This document shows, piece after piece, positions 36,465 through 50,700 of a stretch of DNA of 64,000 nt. The notes under the pieces are model-generated. The model was not told where the DNA came from. It saw only the letters and a program-made list of their open reading frames with translations, and did no database searches. The number at the start of each line of letters is the position of its first letter. Positions within the stretch are counted from its first letter, which is position 1. The translations under genes and the position numbers were made by a program. This DNA is from Paramecium octaurelia (taxonomy: Eukaryota; Ciliophora; Oligohymenophorea; Peniculida; Parameciidae). The DNA lies in the NCBI GenBank assembly GCA_905182995.1, contig CAJJDP010000090.1:114574-178573 (forward strand), given 5' to 3'.

Positions 36465-36685
36465 TGATTAAATTATATTTACAAATTTTTAATTCATATT
36501 TCTATAGTAAATGATTGTTTAAATATATGATTAAAATGAGATTTATCATTATTTCGATATCCTTTAAATCGTAATTATGATATCCAGGGTTTTTTTAAGA
36601 TATTGTAAAACCAATTAGCATTAAATTAATTGAAAACTGACATGATTTATATAATATTATTATTTATAAATGAAAGTACAACAAA

Positions 36686-38459
36686 TCATTTTGGTAAATA
36701 ATCGGGGAATAAATCTTAAACTAAATGCAAAGGATCTTGATAGTTTGTGTAGGAATTCATCTTCAATAATTATGAATTTAGTTCTCTAACATCAGTGACC
36801 ATTCTAAATTTCATTAAATAATTTTGTAAATATAATAATTCCTAATTTTGAACAAATTGATTACTTAATCTTATTTATTATCATAGAATGCAATAATCGG
36901 TACTCCATTATCAATTTATTACCCAAATGAGTAACTGGCATTATCAATCAAAAGAATGTTAGATAATTTTCTATTGCCTAAGACTCTAGGGATATGGAAT
37001 AGTTATACCTTAGATCCTTGACGTAGGCTCCTTCTTCAGTTTGTAAACAATGATCCCTAAACAGACGATGGCTGATCCATTGTTTTTTTGGGTCCAAGTA
37101 ATCTAATACTATATTAGCATAGCATGAATGAGAAGCTGTAAATACGATGATTTCAAAATGTCGAGATAAAGTTTAAAGAATTTATTAAGCAAATGGCCTG
37201 ATATTGATGGATGCTTAGATAGTCTCTCCTGTGGGGAAAGTGATGGGCAACACAATATCTCCAGGGACAGCAACACTTTCATTGCAATGAATAAGAGTTT
37301 CATCCAAATCAAAAACCAATGTTTTGAAATGACTAGATTTTGGTAGATTCACAATTTTGTCCTCTTGAAATTGTAATTGTAAATTTCTAGCATACTCTAA
37401 ACCCTGTTTTATAATGATAACAGCATACCTAGATAGTTTGTACAATGTGATCTCTGACTACCTCATCGTTTTTGTTACTTTACTCTTAGACTAAGGCTTT
37501 CGTTACACTGGAGATATAATATAGGAACTAATTTCAGATTAAATATGTACATTCTCATCTTTTTTTGGTTTTTATGATGAATATGACTTCTCATTAATGA
37601 CTGTTTTGATAATTGGAACTGCTGTTTAACTAATTTCTAGAGACTAGTGTCTGCTAATTTAGGATTATTATTATTGTGGTTATTATGGTTGAGTTGGCTT
37701 TTTGATTTGCTTTACTTATGTAACAAACTGATCAAGATTGAGACTCGATTATTTCTCCTTAGCGATTTGACTTTACTTTAAAGCCTTGTTGAGTTATAGA
37801 TTCAGAGCAGTCGCACATTTGGTTAATTCTTTTGGAGTACTTGCTTCTTTGGGTTCATTATTTTCTTAGTCTTTTTTTTAAAAAAACTTAGCAGCCAAAC
37901 CAACTGGCTTTTGTTTTGCTCTTTCTGACTATTTCTGCAATTAGGAATTGCTTATATCAATATTGGATTTAATTTTGTTGATCTTGTTTTCTAAAAACAA
38001 CAATTTCTCGTGTAATTTTTTATATTCCGATTAATCAATTTATTTGTTTGCCAACTGTTAATTAGATTATGATTTCATTAGACTATTATCTGGAACCTAT
38101 TTTAATGAATAATATCTTGATTAAGGAGTGGCTTATTGTGGTTGAATGTATGTTGAGTTCTTTAATTCCTTGAATGAGCATCTGGAGGGTTGTTTCTGAT
38201 TAGAAAATGCCCTTTTATCATTGGAGGCCGAGGATGGTCTTGGCACAGCCTATACTGATGGTTGTCTAGGTTGGGAGGAATTGGGACGCATTTCTGGTTT
38301 TTGGAGGGTCTAAGTGGATTGATATTGAGGATAAGCTTGTATAGGTTTTCGTTTTTGCAATTATGCATATGAGTTCTCTTTATCAGGTGTCTATTTGAAA
38401 GACTAACGGAAGGAGTCTTAAACTACAGGTCTTTGAACATATTGTGGTACTCGTTGCAT
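36686..38459 (-). CDS. FCP1/SCP-type (NLI-interacting factor) phosphatase
   Basis: 575 residues, two 23-nt introns (36986-37008 and 36842-36864). The first ~370 residues are disordered and Ser/Gln/Lys-rich with a short coiled coil. The C-terminal catalytic domain has the HAD motif FDLDETLIHC (the DxDxT nucleophile), then INIRPFAQQILQTLSRHFEI, VFTASHSCYANIVLDYLDP, ILIDNASYSFGQQIDNGVPI and ending DPLHLVQDLFPDYLPK. The order matches small CTD phosphatases. They dephosphorylate phospho-Ser/Thr proteins including the RNA polymerase II tail; the actual substrate is unknown. Confidence 0.9.
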
Positions 38460-38701
38460 TCGGTTTAAATTTGTTAAATTAAAAAAAGTCTGTTTAATTT
38501 AATATAAACTCTCAATATTTTCTTTGTGTAGTAATTCGCCATTACGAAATTCTGGGTAGATATATATTATAAAGAGGTTCAAAATTGGGATTAACAATTT
38601 ATTTTTGTAGTCCACGTATTAATAATTCTGATTGTGAAATTACCTAGTGAAGATTAAATATGTTCTTTAAATGACATTTATATTTTTTATTAATAATTAA
38701 A

Positions 38702-41700
38702 ATGAATTAGCTGCTGGAAAGTAAGTTGTCTGTGTTATGTTAGGCTTGATTCAACAATTTATAAAGGATGGAGACGAGAAACAGAGTGAACAAATAAGTC
38801 GTTAAGTAATGTAAAAGCATCCTGTTGTCTACTTGTGCAAATGTTCTGAGATTTTGGATGAAGTACTTATTAAATGTATTTTAGATGACTGAAATAAATA
38901 GCGAATACATCAGAGTACTTCGTTTAACTCTTCAAGTTTCTGGGTTGTTAACTCGAACAGAGGAGGCTAAATTAGGAGTCATATAATGCACCCAAGTGTT
39001 AAGACGAATTATAAATCGAATTCTGAGCCAGCCTTAAATTTCAGAGGAGTTGAATTAATTGCTCACCGATATCCACATTAAATTAATGGATGTTTTTGAT
39101 GAATTGATTATCAATCATATTTCTGATTTTTTTGAATCTGGACGTGTTCCTGAAATAGTTATTTTGAAGATCATTTAGCAGATTTTCGAATCATAAAGTA
39201 AAGTGTTAATTAAATTTGTATAGGTAAAGAATACTTTAGACAATTTTCATACGAAATATTATAAAAGATTTTATCATCTCTCTCTCTTGTGAAGACTGAT
39301 TAATGTAGATTAGATTATTGTTCATTGTTGCAATCTATTTATAAAACCCTAACTCATTTCGAAGAGAATTAGGTTTAAATAAATCAAGAATAGGTTTAAA
39401 ATGTAAGTTGGCTTATTTTTGACTAAATCATCAAAGATTGGATGTAAACAACCACTCAAGTTTAAGTTTTGTCTTTAGTTGGATTTATGAGTTAATTTAT
39501 CTCCAGAGATAGATTGGAGCGAAGTCTAGAACGATTGACATCTGTATATTTGAGTGTTTTGAAATAAAAAAGCAATTAATTAAGACCATTGTTTGAAGGT
39601 TTCAATAAATTCCTGGAAAGATTATACCATTTAGACAGAATTGGATACGAGGGAATCATAAAATCAATTATGGTCTCACTGTATGAGTTTTACAAGAATC
39701 CAATCTTCTCTCCTAATTACCCATTTGATCCAAATGCTTTAAAGTATAAGAATGACTTATTGACTCTTTTGCAGACAGTATCAAAGTTTAATATCGATAA
39801 TTGTTTAGATTTGTTTATTGGCAGAATTAATGTAATTAAGCATATGTATATTTTAGAGTAAGGATTCAATAGAGAGAGTTTCATGTCTATGGATTTGCAA
39901 TTTCATTTTGTCTAGAAATTTCAAACTGATATCTGAACCATACAAGAGACAATTAGTGTTATAATTACTAAATTTATAATTTGAATAAGATTGTGAAGTG
40001 AGATATGCAATTTGTGAAATCATTCTACAAATATATTACAAATTAAAAGATGAAGAATTGCCAATCAATCAAACTTATTTGGACGTGAAAGCTCTCCTCT
40101 TTTATTTGTTTAATCAAGTATCGATACATGATAAGGAGTTGGAGGAATATGGAAAGTAAAGGGCAGCTCCATTTGAGACAACCTTAGAAGTAAGATTCAA
40201 GTTTATATTTTGAAAGCTATTGAAGAGTAGAGCATAAAAGATATTGACAACACTTTCATAAGATCAGTATTTTTATGATTTATTATGGCCGATGGGATTG
40301 GAAATTATTAATAACTAAAAGTTTTCTCCAGGATTATCCCATATTTTTAAATGTTATACTTAGATCTTACAAAAATTAAACATTATCACACATAACTCCC
40401 CTGTTGCCTAACATGTTATCGTTGTGAGAATGCTACTGCTAATTTAGATCCCGTACTTCTTTCCAAACTTAGGATTTGAAGCTGTTAATTTCTTGCCACA
40501 TTTAATAAAGACATTTGATTTGAAGGTCCCAAGTAGTTTTCACTAAAATGTAGAGGCATTGAAACAATATCTCATCAATAAAAAACCTTTGGATGAATTT
40601 TATGAGGAGAAGGTATAATAAATTTGGAAAGTTTGCTTATCATTGTTCATCTAAAATAAAGAACTCTCTTAAATCGAGGAAGACTTTCAGGTTTAACTCA
40701 GCATGTATTTAAATTCACAGGCCTTGAGATTGCCAATAATGAAAATGTAAGCAACTTTAATGAGTTTTCTCACTAACTAAGAAACAATTAAATACAATTT
40801 AGATAAGTTGTTTAGCATTTGTCATCAAGAATACACAAATCAAGCTCTAAATCTCAATGTCCAAATTTAAGAGCCAGACTTTAATCTTCGACTTTGTGTA
40901 GCTGAATGCTTTGGTTACATCGGAGAAAGACACACTCAATTGGTATTAGATAAGGTCAAATCAATTTTAAATTGCGAAGTGATTCAAAAGAAGAACACAG
41001 GGTCATTCAAGGAGAGTGTTTTATCAATATTTTAAAAAAGTGGCAGTGATGAATATTTGGCCTCTTTCAGAGCTACACTACTAATAGCTTATGGATGTTT
41101 AGCAAAATAAGTTTCTTTAGAAATATTGGAGAAGAATATCTTACCAAATGTTATGCCATTTGTTGGACACGAGCAATTGTTCAATTCACTTTAGATCTCT
41201 TTAGAATCCATAAGTAAAGCCATCGAAAGATCAATTGAGAACACAGATGAAGCAGCTGCATCCTCATTTTTGTTGAGTTACTAAAAATATAGAGAATCGG
41301 TGTTGAATCATTGTTAAAAAAACATCACTAGAGGAAATATATTTAGGAATCTTAACACCATTAACTTACAATATCGTTTGGCTCCTGTTGAGTATAATAA
41401 GGCTAAGTAATTATTGAGCTAGCATTTGGATTAGAAGTATGATCTTTCAATTGAATAAGTCAATCTTACATTTTAAAACTGTTTTTTGTTGTTTTTGGGA
41501 ACTGTTAAATTGGAAGAAGACTCCTAACCTATTTCAGTTTGGCAATCTCTATTGTACTTAATAAAATCAATAAAAGATAATGATTAACTGATAGAAATTT
41601 TGTAGAAAAGTATTTAGAGAGTAAAATTAAAGATGGAATAAAACCATAAGAATTGTTTTAAGGTTATTTTGACTTTACTTTCAATATAATATCGTAATAC

Positions 41701-43620
41701 AAATGCAAAAAGGTCAGTTGTCTTGATTTTAGAAAAGGTTATGTTATCTTTGGGAGTGTATTTGGATATCTACTAAAAAACTGATGAAGAATTTAATACT
41801 TAGGTAATAAAATCGTTAAGAGAGAAACTGCATCACAATGAATTGACAGTGTTGATGTAAGAATTATAGAATCTCATCAATGAGCCAATCGTTGAATCAC
41901 TGCATGGATTTGTCTCTCTTATTCAATGTATATATCAAAGTGACTATGCTGATTTAAACAAAGTTCTATTTCTATTATAATCAATTTGTCAATAGGGGGC
42001 AGGATCATCCTCTGAAGAACAGATGTAAGGTTATATTTCTATAATTAGCAACTCTAATCTCAGTAAAGCTATGGATTTATTGGCATAAAATAATTTGAGT
42101 GATTCTTTGAAAGTTCTTTTGGATAATCAATCAGAATTTCCAATGAGTATGTTTCCAAAATTGTTTCTTAATTGTGTAAGTTAAAAAAAGACTTTCATGG
42201 TGTAAAGCTTTAAGTTTTTAACAGATGTGTTAAATAATCCAGAAGGAAGTAATCAATTTTGTTTAGATTATTTTAGTTATCACTGGAGATATTGGAAATT
42301 ATTTAGTTAATGCTTCATTATTTATTGGATAATTGTTAATTGACGAAAATAAAATTCTAGCAGAAATGCTACCCAAATCGATGGCCAGTATTTTGGGAAC
42401 CTTCTTGCTTAGATTTATGACATGTCACGATCCTAAATTATCTGGATCATCTCAATCAGTCTAGACTGCTATTTGGGCATTTCAAAATTTTTTGACTCTA
42501 TGCAATATTGAAGGAATATCACAACATGTTTTTAAGAAATTGTTGATAGAGGAAGAAGTTGAGGATGGAGTTCAAGAGATTGTTATGATATATTGTAAAG
42601 GGGCTTCATTCCAAGATCAATAGAAACTCTTTAACTTTATAGAAGGCTTTACAAAAAAGGAATAAGCATCATACCGATTAGGGGCAATAGTTGTTATTAG
42701 TTAATTCATTAGAAGTTATAAGAAGGAGTATGCTTAATAGAATGTATATGAGAATCTATTGAAAACCCTGTTAGAATCAGCTGAGGATGACAGTGATAAT
42801 GTGAGAGCTTAAGTGGCATTTGGATTGGGAGGATTGTCGTATTATCTAAAAGCTGATGAGACAATTGAAAAGGAGTTATTGTAAGAGATTATCGAGTGTC
42901 TTATAAACTTATTGGATGATTAATAAGAGATTTGTGTTAGAAGTGCTATGATCAGTTTATAAAATTTGGTTGACTCTAACACTGACTTTGTAGCATACAT
43001 TCATTAATTGATTTTTACAACAACAGCCAATTTTGAGAAGACAATGACTAAGATTAGGATTTCTGCATTTTCCTTGTTCTCAAAATTATGTAACACTTGT
43101 TTTGTAAAGGAAATAATGAATGAATAATTAATGTCTTATTTGAGATAAGCATTAGTATCAGTGATGCTTCATTTGTTAGATGAGAGTGTTCAGGTTAGAT
43201 AAGTGTGCAAGTTAGCTTTGGAACCAATTGGAAACTTGCTGCAAGCACAACTGTTAAAGTAAATTGATTTATCTATATTTAAGACAACTATCAAATAATG
43301 AAATCTAAAGTGAACTTGAGATGAGCCATCTGGAAGAAAATGAAAAAATCATATTGATAATGACCATAAATTTAGAATAAGAACATTTAAATGTAATACT
43401 AGCTATACTATTAATTTAGACCTATATCAAAGCATTGATTGAGTTTTGCAAAAGTCCTGAACATAATATAAAAGGGGCGGCTTTATTTAGTTTGATTATT
43501 CTATTGGCCTTTAGAGAAGTAGGTGACTATAGACCATAAATTGAATAATTATGCAAGGAGAACAGTAAAGCAAAGTTGATCACAAAGCAATTAGTGATGA
43601 AGGCAGCGTACTATTTATGA
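38702..43620 (+). CDS. Large HEAT-repeat protein, MROH1-like
   Basis: 1569 residues. Eight introns: 38721-38743, 38863-38884, 39198-39223, 39885-39915, 40190-40216, 42249-42276, 43259-43283, 43393-43419. The chain is almost entirely alpha-helical, with no signal or membrane segment. Repeats such as DNVRAQVAFGLGGLSYYLKA, EICVRSAMISLQNLVDS and ESVQVRQVCKLALEPIGNLL are HEAT-type. Length (human MROH1 about 1640) and the C-terminal VRQVCKLAL-type segment suggest the maestro heat-like repeat family, but I cannot confirm it. HEAT proteins of this kind act as scaffolds; MROH1 is linked to late endosomes. The last two introns are needed to reach the C-terminal TYIKALIEFC part. Confidence 0.8.
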
Positions 43621-43741
43621 TATACCTAAAAATATATAAGCAATGTGTATAATTATACATTTATATATAAATTGTAGAAATTACTGTTTAACCTAATAAA
43701 TACGAATTTAATTATATGATGGAAAATATTTATACTACGAA

Positions 43742-45326
<1,585 letters not shown>

Positions 45327-45863
45327 AGGAAATTAATTATTTTATTTATTATATAAAATTAAAAGATTTGTTATATTCCTATTGTCTTTATATATTATAA
45401 TGAGTATCACAATTAGAAAAATTATCTAATTTTAGGCTGATTTATATTATATATAATTATTAATATGGATATATATGTATATATCATACGAAAATATTTA
45501 ATAAATAAAATAACATAGATTATTTTATCAATCTATTCATGATCATCTGTATCTTTATTAATAATTTAAAAACTATTATCAACTTCATTCTGCTACTCAA
45601 AATCAAACAAGAAATGATGAAATTCAATATTTACATACCTAAATTTCTTAGTTTATAATTCTTTTTCAACTTTGATTATTAATATAAAATATTAATTATT
45701 TATGATCGGTTTGTTGTAAAACTAAACTATCAAAGAGTGTTGAAGCAACAAATTAGATGATTAAGGCCATTGCTCTCATAGATACGACTCAAAATATTGA
45801 ATTAGAAATTTAGTGCTCTATAAGCTATACTACTAAAAAGATAATAAATTATGTTATATAAAT
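45327..45863. other. Intergenic, very AT-rich
   Basis: 537 bp, no supportable gene or repeat. Confidence 0.6.
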
Positions 45864-47502
45864 TCATAAAATACATTTTGTCTAAATTAGATCATTGTAG
45901 GCCTTTGAATCCTTCAGATTTTTATCCACAATTTTTCTAAACAAATTATTAGAACTAATAGGGAATTCAGGCTCTAGTTTATCCTTGTAGGCTTCTTTGA
46001 AGTCCTTTTCAAACTTTTGTATGGTTGGTTAGTTGGCGAGGAAACTTTTGATTAATGATCTCAATCTAACGTACTTGCTTCTTAGATATGCCACTTGTAT
46101 TTCAAGAATATCTTTAACTAATTTTGTGTTCTGTACAACTCTTTCTGGGGTTGTTTTTAATAATTAAGGATTCGAATTAACTTCTAAGACGTAGATTTGC
46201 AAATCATCTGTGAGCATGAAATCGACTCCAAAGAATTCTGATAACTTACTATCGATATCGAAAAAGTGTTAAGTGCTCATAATTAGATGTTGGATGGTAG
46301 TGTGTATTTTTGGATAGAGGTATTCTTCTAACCATTTCTTGCTCTTTATTTTTTTTTATTTCAATAGCAATTCTTGAAGGTAATCTAATTTCCATGAAAT
46401 AAAAAATTGTTTATCCTCATCTAAATCTTGGCCCTCTATTTTCTTTTTGACAATCGCAGTGTTGCAAACATGAGAGGATTTTTCTAAGGAAAACTTATCA
46501 AAGGGCGTGGCACATCTTCTAATTAAGGAACTATCATAAGCATAGACAATCAAGGGATAGGTAGAAGCAATTATGAAATATATTCTAAATTCAATTTTAT
46601 GGCCTTTGAATAGATAGGGATTATTGATATATTTTTGGGCAATTACGTACTTTGAAATTTGACCGCAATTCTAACCATTCTAGTACTCTTTGATGAGCTA
46701 TTGAGTTTCTTTTTAAAATAACATAGTAATCCCCGCGCCTCTATGTACTTCCAATCCTAATTTACTTATGAATTGGGGTCCTTGTTTTTAGAACTTTTAT
46801 TCGTACTCTGGAGTGTTAATGTACTCAAAGAATGCTGAGCACTCATCTTTCAACCATAATCTGTAAGATTTAGGGATATAAGTAACATTTGTTGAACAGA
46901 TTTCAGGCATTTTCTTCAATCTATCCACATACAAATAATAGTTGTTTAGCAATTCATTCTTGTATGCTAGTTATTATCTACCTCTCATGTGGTTATGCTT
47001 TTAAAACAAGCACATCGCAGCTAGATAAATTAAATATGTAATTACATAGTCCTGTATTTGTCTTGGTTAGATAGGAGTCATAATAATTGAAAGGGATTGT
47101 CAAGACTTCGGGTACGACACTCTTATTCTTTATTTTACCTTCAGTGTAATTGGTGATTTTGATAAAGCTGATGGATTAGACAATTTCTTGAGTTAAATCA
47201 TCGGTATCTCTGGTGGTGTGGATATCCTTTAATACGATATCAGGGTGATAGAATTTGAAAGTATCCGATTAGTTGCAATATGTTTCATTCAGTTGCACTT
47301 AAGATTTCGATAGGTCGAATCGAAATGATCTATAACTTGAAAAATGATTCCTGTTGTTGTAATAGTTCACGAGGACCAAAGAATTCATTTATCTAAGTAT
47401 ATCCTTGACCTAATCGTATTGTTTGTAGACCAAGGTGTTCTCAAAGAGCCATTTCTACAAAAACAAGATGAAAAGGGACGCCAATAATATTTATTAGGTC
47501 AT
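45864..47502 (-). CDS. TTLL-family (tubulin tyrosine ligase-like) ATP-grasp enzyme with N-terminal anchor
   Basis: 537 residues, one 25-nt intron (47021-47045). The N-terminus MTQQILLASLFILFLQKWLF is hydrophobic, a signal peptide or anchor. The C-terminal half carries TTLL hallmarks: a glycine loop GAGITML, YVIAQKYINNPYLFKGHKIE then FRIYFI, and the catalytic end EFFGVDFMLTDDLQIYVLEV followed by NSNPQL. TTLL enzymes add tyrosine, glutamate or glycine to tubulin or other proteins. The first ~240 residues match nothing I know. Most TTLLs are cytosolic, so the hydrophobic start is unusual and suggests an ER or membrane-bound substrate. It starts 18 bp from a tRNA gene. Confidence 0.82.
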
Positions 47503-47520
47503 TAATTTAAAATAATTATA

Positions 47521-47591
47521 GGGCCATTAGTATAGCGGTAGTATGGATGTTTCGGGTACATCAGATATGGGTTCGACTCCCGTATGGCCCC
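47521..47591 (+). tRNA. trnP: tRNA-Pro (anticodon CGG)
   Basis: Acceptor GGGCCAT pairs with ATGGCCC at the 3' end, discriminator C. D-arm with loop AGCGGTA; anticodon stem GATGT/ACATC around loop TTCGGGT, anticodon CGG. T-arm ATGGG-TTCGACT-CCCGT with box B GGTTCGACTCC. No intron and no encoded CCA. Reads proline codon CCG. Confidence 0.93.
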
Positions 47592-47598
47592 TTTTTTT
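47592..47598 (+). terminator. RNA polymerase III T-run
   Basis: Seven T residues directly after the tRNA 3' end, the usual pol III terminator. Confidence 0.85.
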
Positions 47599-47705
47599 AA
47601 TAAATCATATGATAAATATATAATTATGCTAATTCATTTTGCTTAACATTTTAGTGCATATATATATATAGATATATAATAGAGAAAATAGCCTTTGTAA
47701 TGAAT

Positions 47706-50700
47706 TCATTTTAGCCTTGAACCAATTTTCATGATATTGTAATTGCTAGGCACTTTCATTGGATCCAAACGTGACATGACTTGTTTATCATCAACAATTT
47801 ATCTTAGAACCATTTTATCATGATACCCATAAAGGTACTTATTTCTTGATTGAATTTATTTGTCTATTGCATCTCTTCTTTTGCTATAATCATTATATTT
47901 AATTAATTATTCCTTCTTCTTGATTACGGAAATAGATTTTAATTTGTTTTATTGTTTTTAATCGGTTGGTTTAAGTATATATTTAGAATTGTCGTTATTG
48001 TCATTACCATCGAATGCTCTTTTGTCTATTCCTCTCAATTCATCATAATAGGGTAAAATGTAGACATCGGTGGGTCTCCTCAAATGTTCCGCAGTGGGTC
48101 TTCTTTTCTTCTACCTCCTGACAAGATTGAATTACATAGCTTCTTCCTCCTCTTCACTATCAGCTTCAGCAGCATCTTAATTATAAATGAGACCTTTATC
48201 AAATGTATTATAATGCTTGTTGGATTTTGCTATTTCAACATCCACATCACTTTCTGTACAATCAATTGTATTTTTAATTGCCTCGGCTGCCTTCAGAAAA
48301 TGCCCAGAAAAAGCCTTCCAAGCTTTGATTGTCATGTATAAGTATAGATACTCTTGGAGAATATTGAAGTTACTTTGCAAATCCACAATCTAACTAACAA
48401 CTTCTCTTCTATAATGAGGATTTCTTTAATTGTATAGTCGATATTTAACTTTTTTGTCGTTGTCCTTCATTATTTTTTTGCCAGCCTTTGTACTTATTTT
48501 GAAAATGCTTTCCTTGAACGCTGCTTTAAAGACTTCATAAAGAAGATTCCTAAAAGTAAGACATCCATCAAAATCCTTCTTCAATTCAAACTCTGAGGCA
48601 TGTTTTGCAGCATCCCAAATATTATCTCCTCTCCGTGCTCCTAATGGTTCTCCTAGTTCGAGTAGAAAATGAGCCAAATATTTGGTTTGGATTTTAGTTC
48701 CATAGAATTCTTCAGAGTATTTGCACCATAAGTTCCTAAAGGTATCAATGGTTTCAACATAGGTTTCTACACAACTACTACTAGTGTCATAGAACTTTTC
48801 AAATTCTTAAACCAATTCACAAACTATTAAATTGAGTAACACTCTCGCTCCAACAAAGATCAAACTGTAATAAAAAATTTGAGCCAAGACCCAAGGCTAA
48901 TGGTGCTCTTTCATATACTCTTATGAATCCTAATAAATGAATCTCCACCCATTTTCTATAGTACATTTGAATGTAACAATCAACCCATAGAAAAAATTGG
49001 TGAAGTTCTGTTGATCATTCATCATGAAACCTGTTTCAATATCTGAAAATAATTCACAACCAATATAAGAGTAACACGATAGCACTGTTACAAACAGACC
49101 CAAGATCCTTAACAATGCCATCTTATTAAAATAGATCACGTTCAATAACTTCCTTATTCTTGTGAATTGTTGAATGATCAGAGCCATTCGTAAACATCTA
49201 TGAAGTATAAATAATCTAAGCCACACAAAATAAGGGTCATCTCTGCTTGCTCTAACATATCTGATAAATATGCTGTGTTGGATATCCAAAAAAAAGTCGA
49301 TTATTGCACATATCACAAATATCAATTGCATCTATCTCCAAACATCGTCAAAATATCTTTTAATGTTTAATGAGAACAACTTGACTACACAATCTATTGT
49401 TAAGATGAGACTAAAAAAGTGCTGGAATCCATTCAGAATATTCAGGTAGTGATTGCTTGCAGATTCATATAATAACATCAGAATGACTAAAAATAATTAT
49501 ATTGCAATTACATAAGTTTATTAGCAAACTGTATTTGGTTACAAATATATAATAGGAATTACTTAACAATTTCTTTGCTCCCAATCTTATTCCTTTCTTG
49601 GGTGGTTTAGAATAATTTGGTGTATCTTGCATGATTATATCAGATAATTTCAGAAATAACTCCTAATCTAAAGTTAAATCTGGATTAAGCAATTGTGATT
49701 TGTTCTATTGGAAATTTACGAATATAACTCCTGCAAAAAACTAAAGGAAAAATAGAGCCCCTACAAAAGTAAATGAAAAAAAGAATAAATACGAAATCCA
49801 TTCATTATTGAATCTTATTGGCCCTGTTGTTTCAGGAGCACTATTGATACAAATGAATAAAGTCTAAGCCCAAAGATCAAAAGTAGATAACACATACAAC
49901 GATTGCATGGCCTCCAAAATATTATCAAAATTATATTAGTATACGATCCATTCCTCCTTTTCCTCTTCACATTCTTCCTTGCTAACTCCGTAATTTGTAG
50001 CCTCCCCACAATAACCCATCTTCCCTCGATAAATTGTCATACCGAAAATTGCAAATATGAACCAAAATAATAACACTACATAAAATATTGAAATAATATC
50101 TCCCAATGATTTCATGATAGCACCTCTCTCATTTATAAAGAAACCATATGTTGACGTGACTTTTAATGGTCGCAAATAACCTAAAAAGAGCATCCATTCC
50201 AGGGCTTCATGTTGAGTGGCTATATGTAAAAAATAACAGATAATGTAAAAAAAGTCAATGAATACCCATATGCTGTTGAAATAGCCATCCTCTGATAGTA
50301 AACCGTATGTTATAATTTACAATATGCCATCAATTAGTATAATTAAATTACAGATCAACTTAATTATTTCGCAAATACCCCACTCTTCATGTCGATATTA
50401 ATCGGTATAGGTAATGACTATTAAGTTTATTAAGCTGCCCCACAATATTAAGATCATTAATGACTTAAATATTTTGTTTTCAGTAATTGAGAAGCATAAC
50501 TTCCTAAATTTGTTTTTTTTGGATATAAGGAATAAAGAATATTGATTTTTTATATTTTTGAATTTCTCATTCTCTTCTGGTTGAATTAATGAAGACAAGA
50601 TGTTATTGAGAGTAAAATTTTTTTTAATCTTAGCTGAAGCATGAGTTTGATTATCTTATTCATCAGCCTTTTCTTCCTCAATCTCCTCAACATTCTCTAA

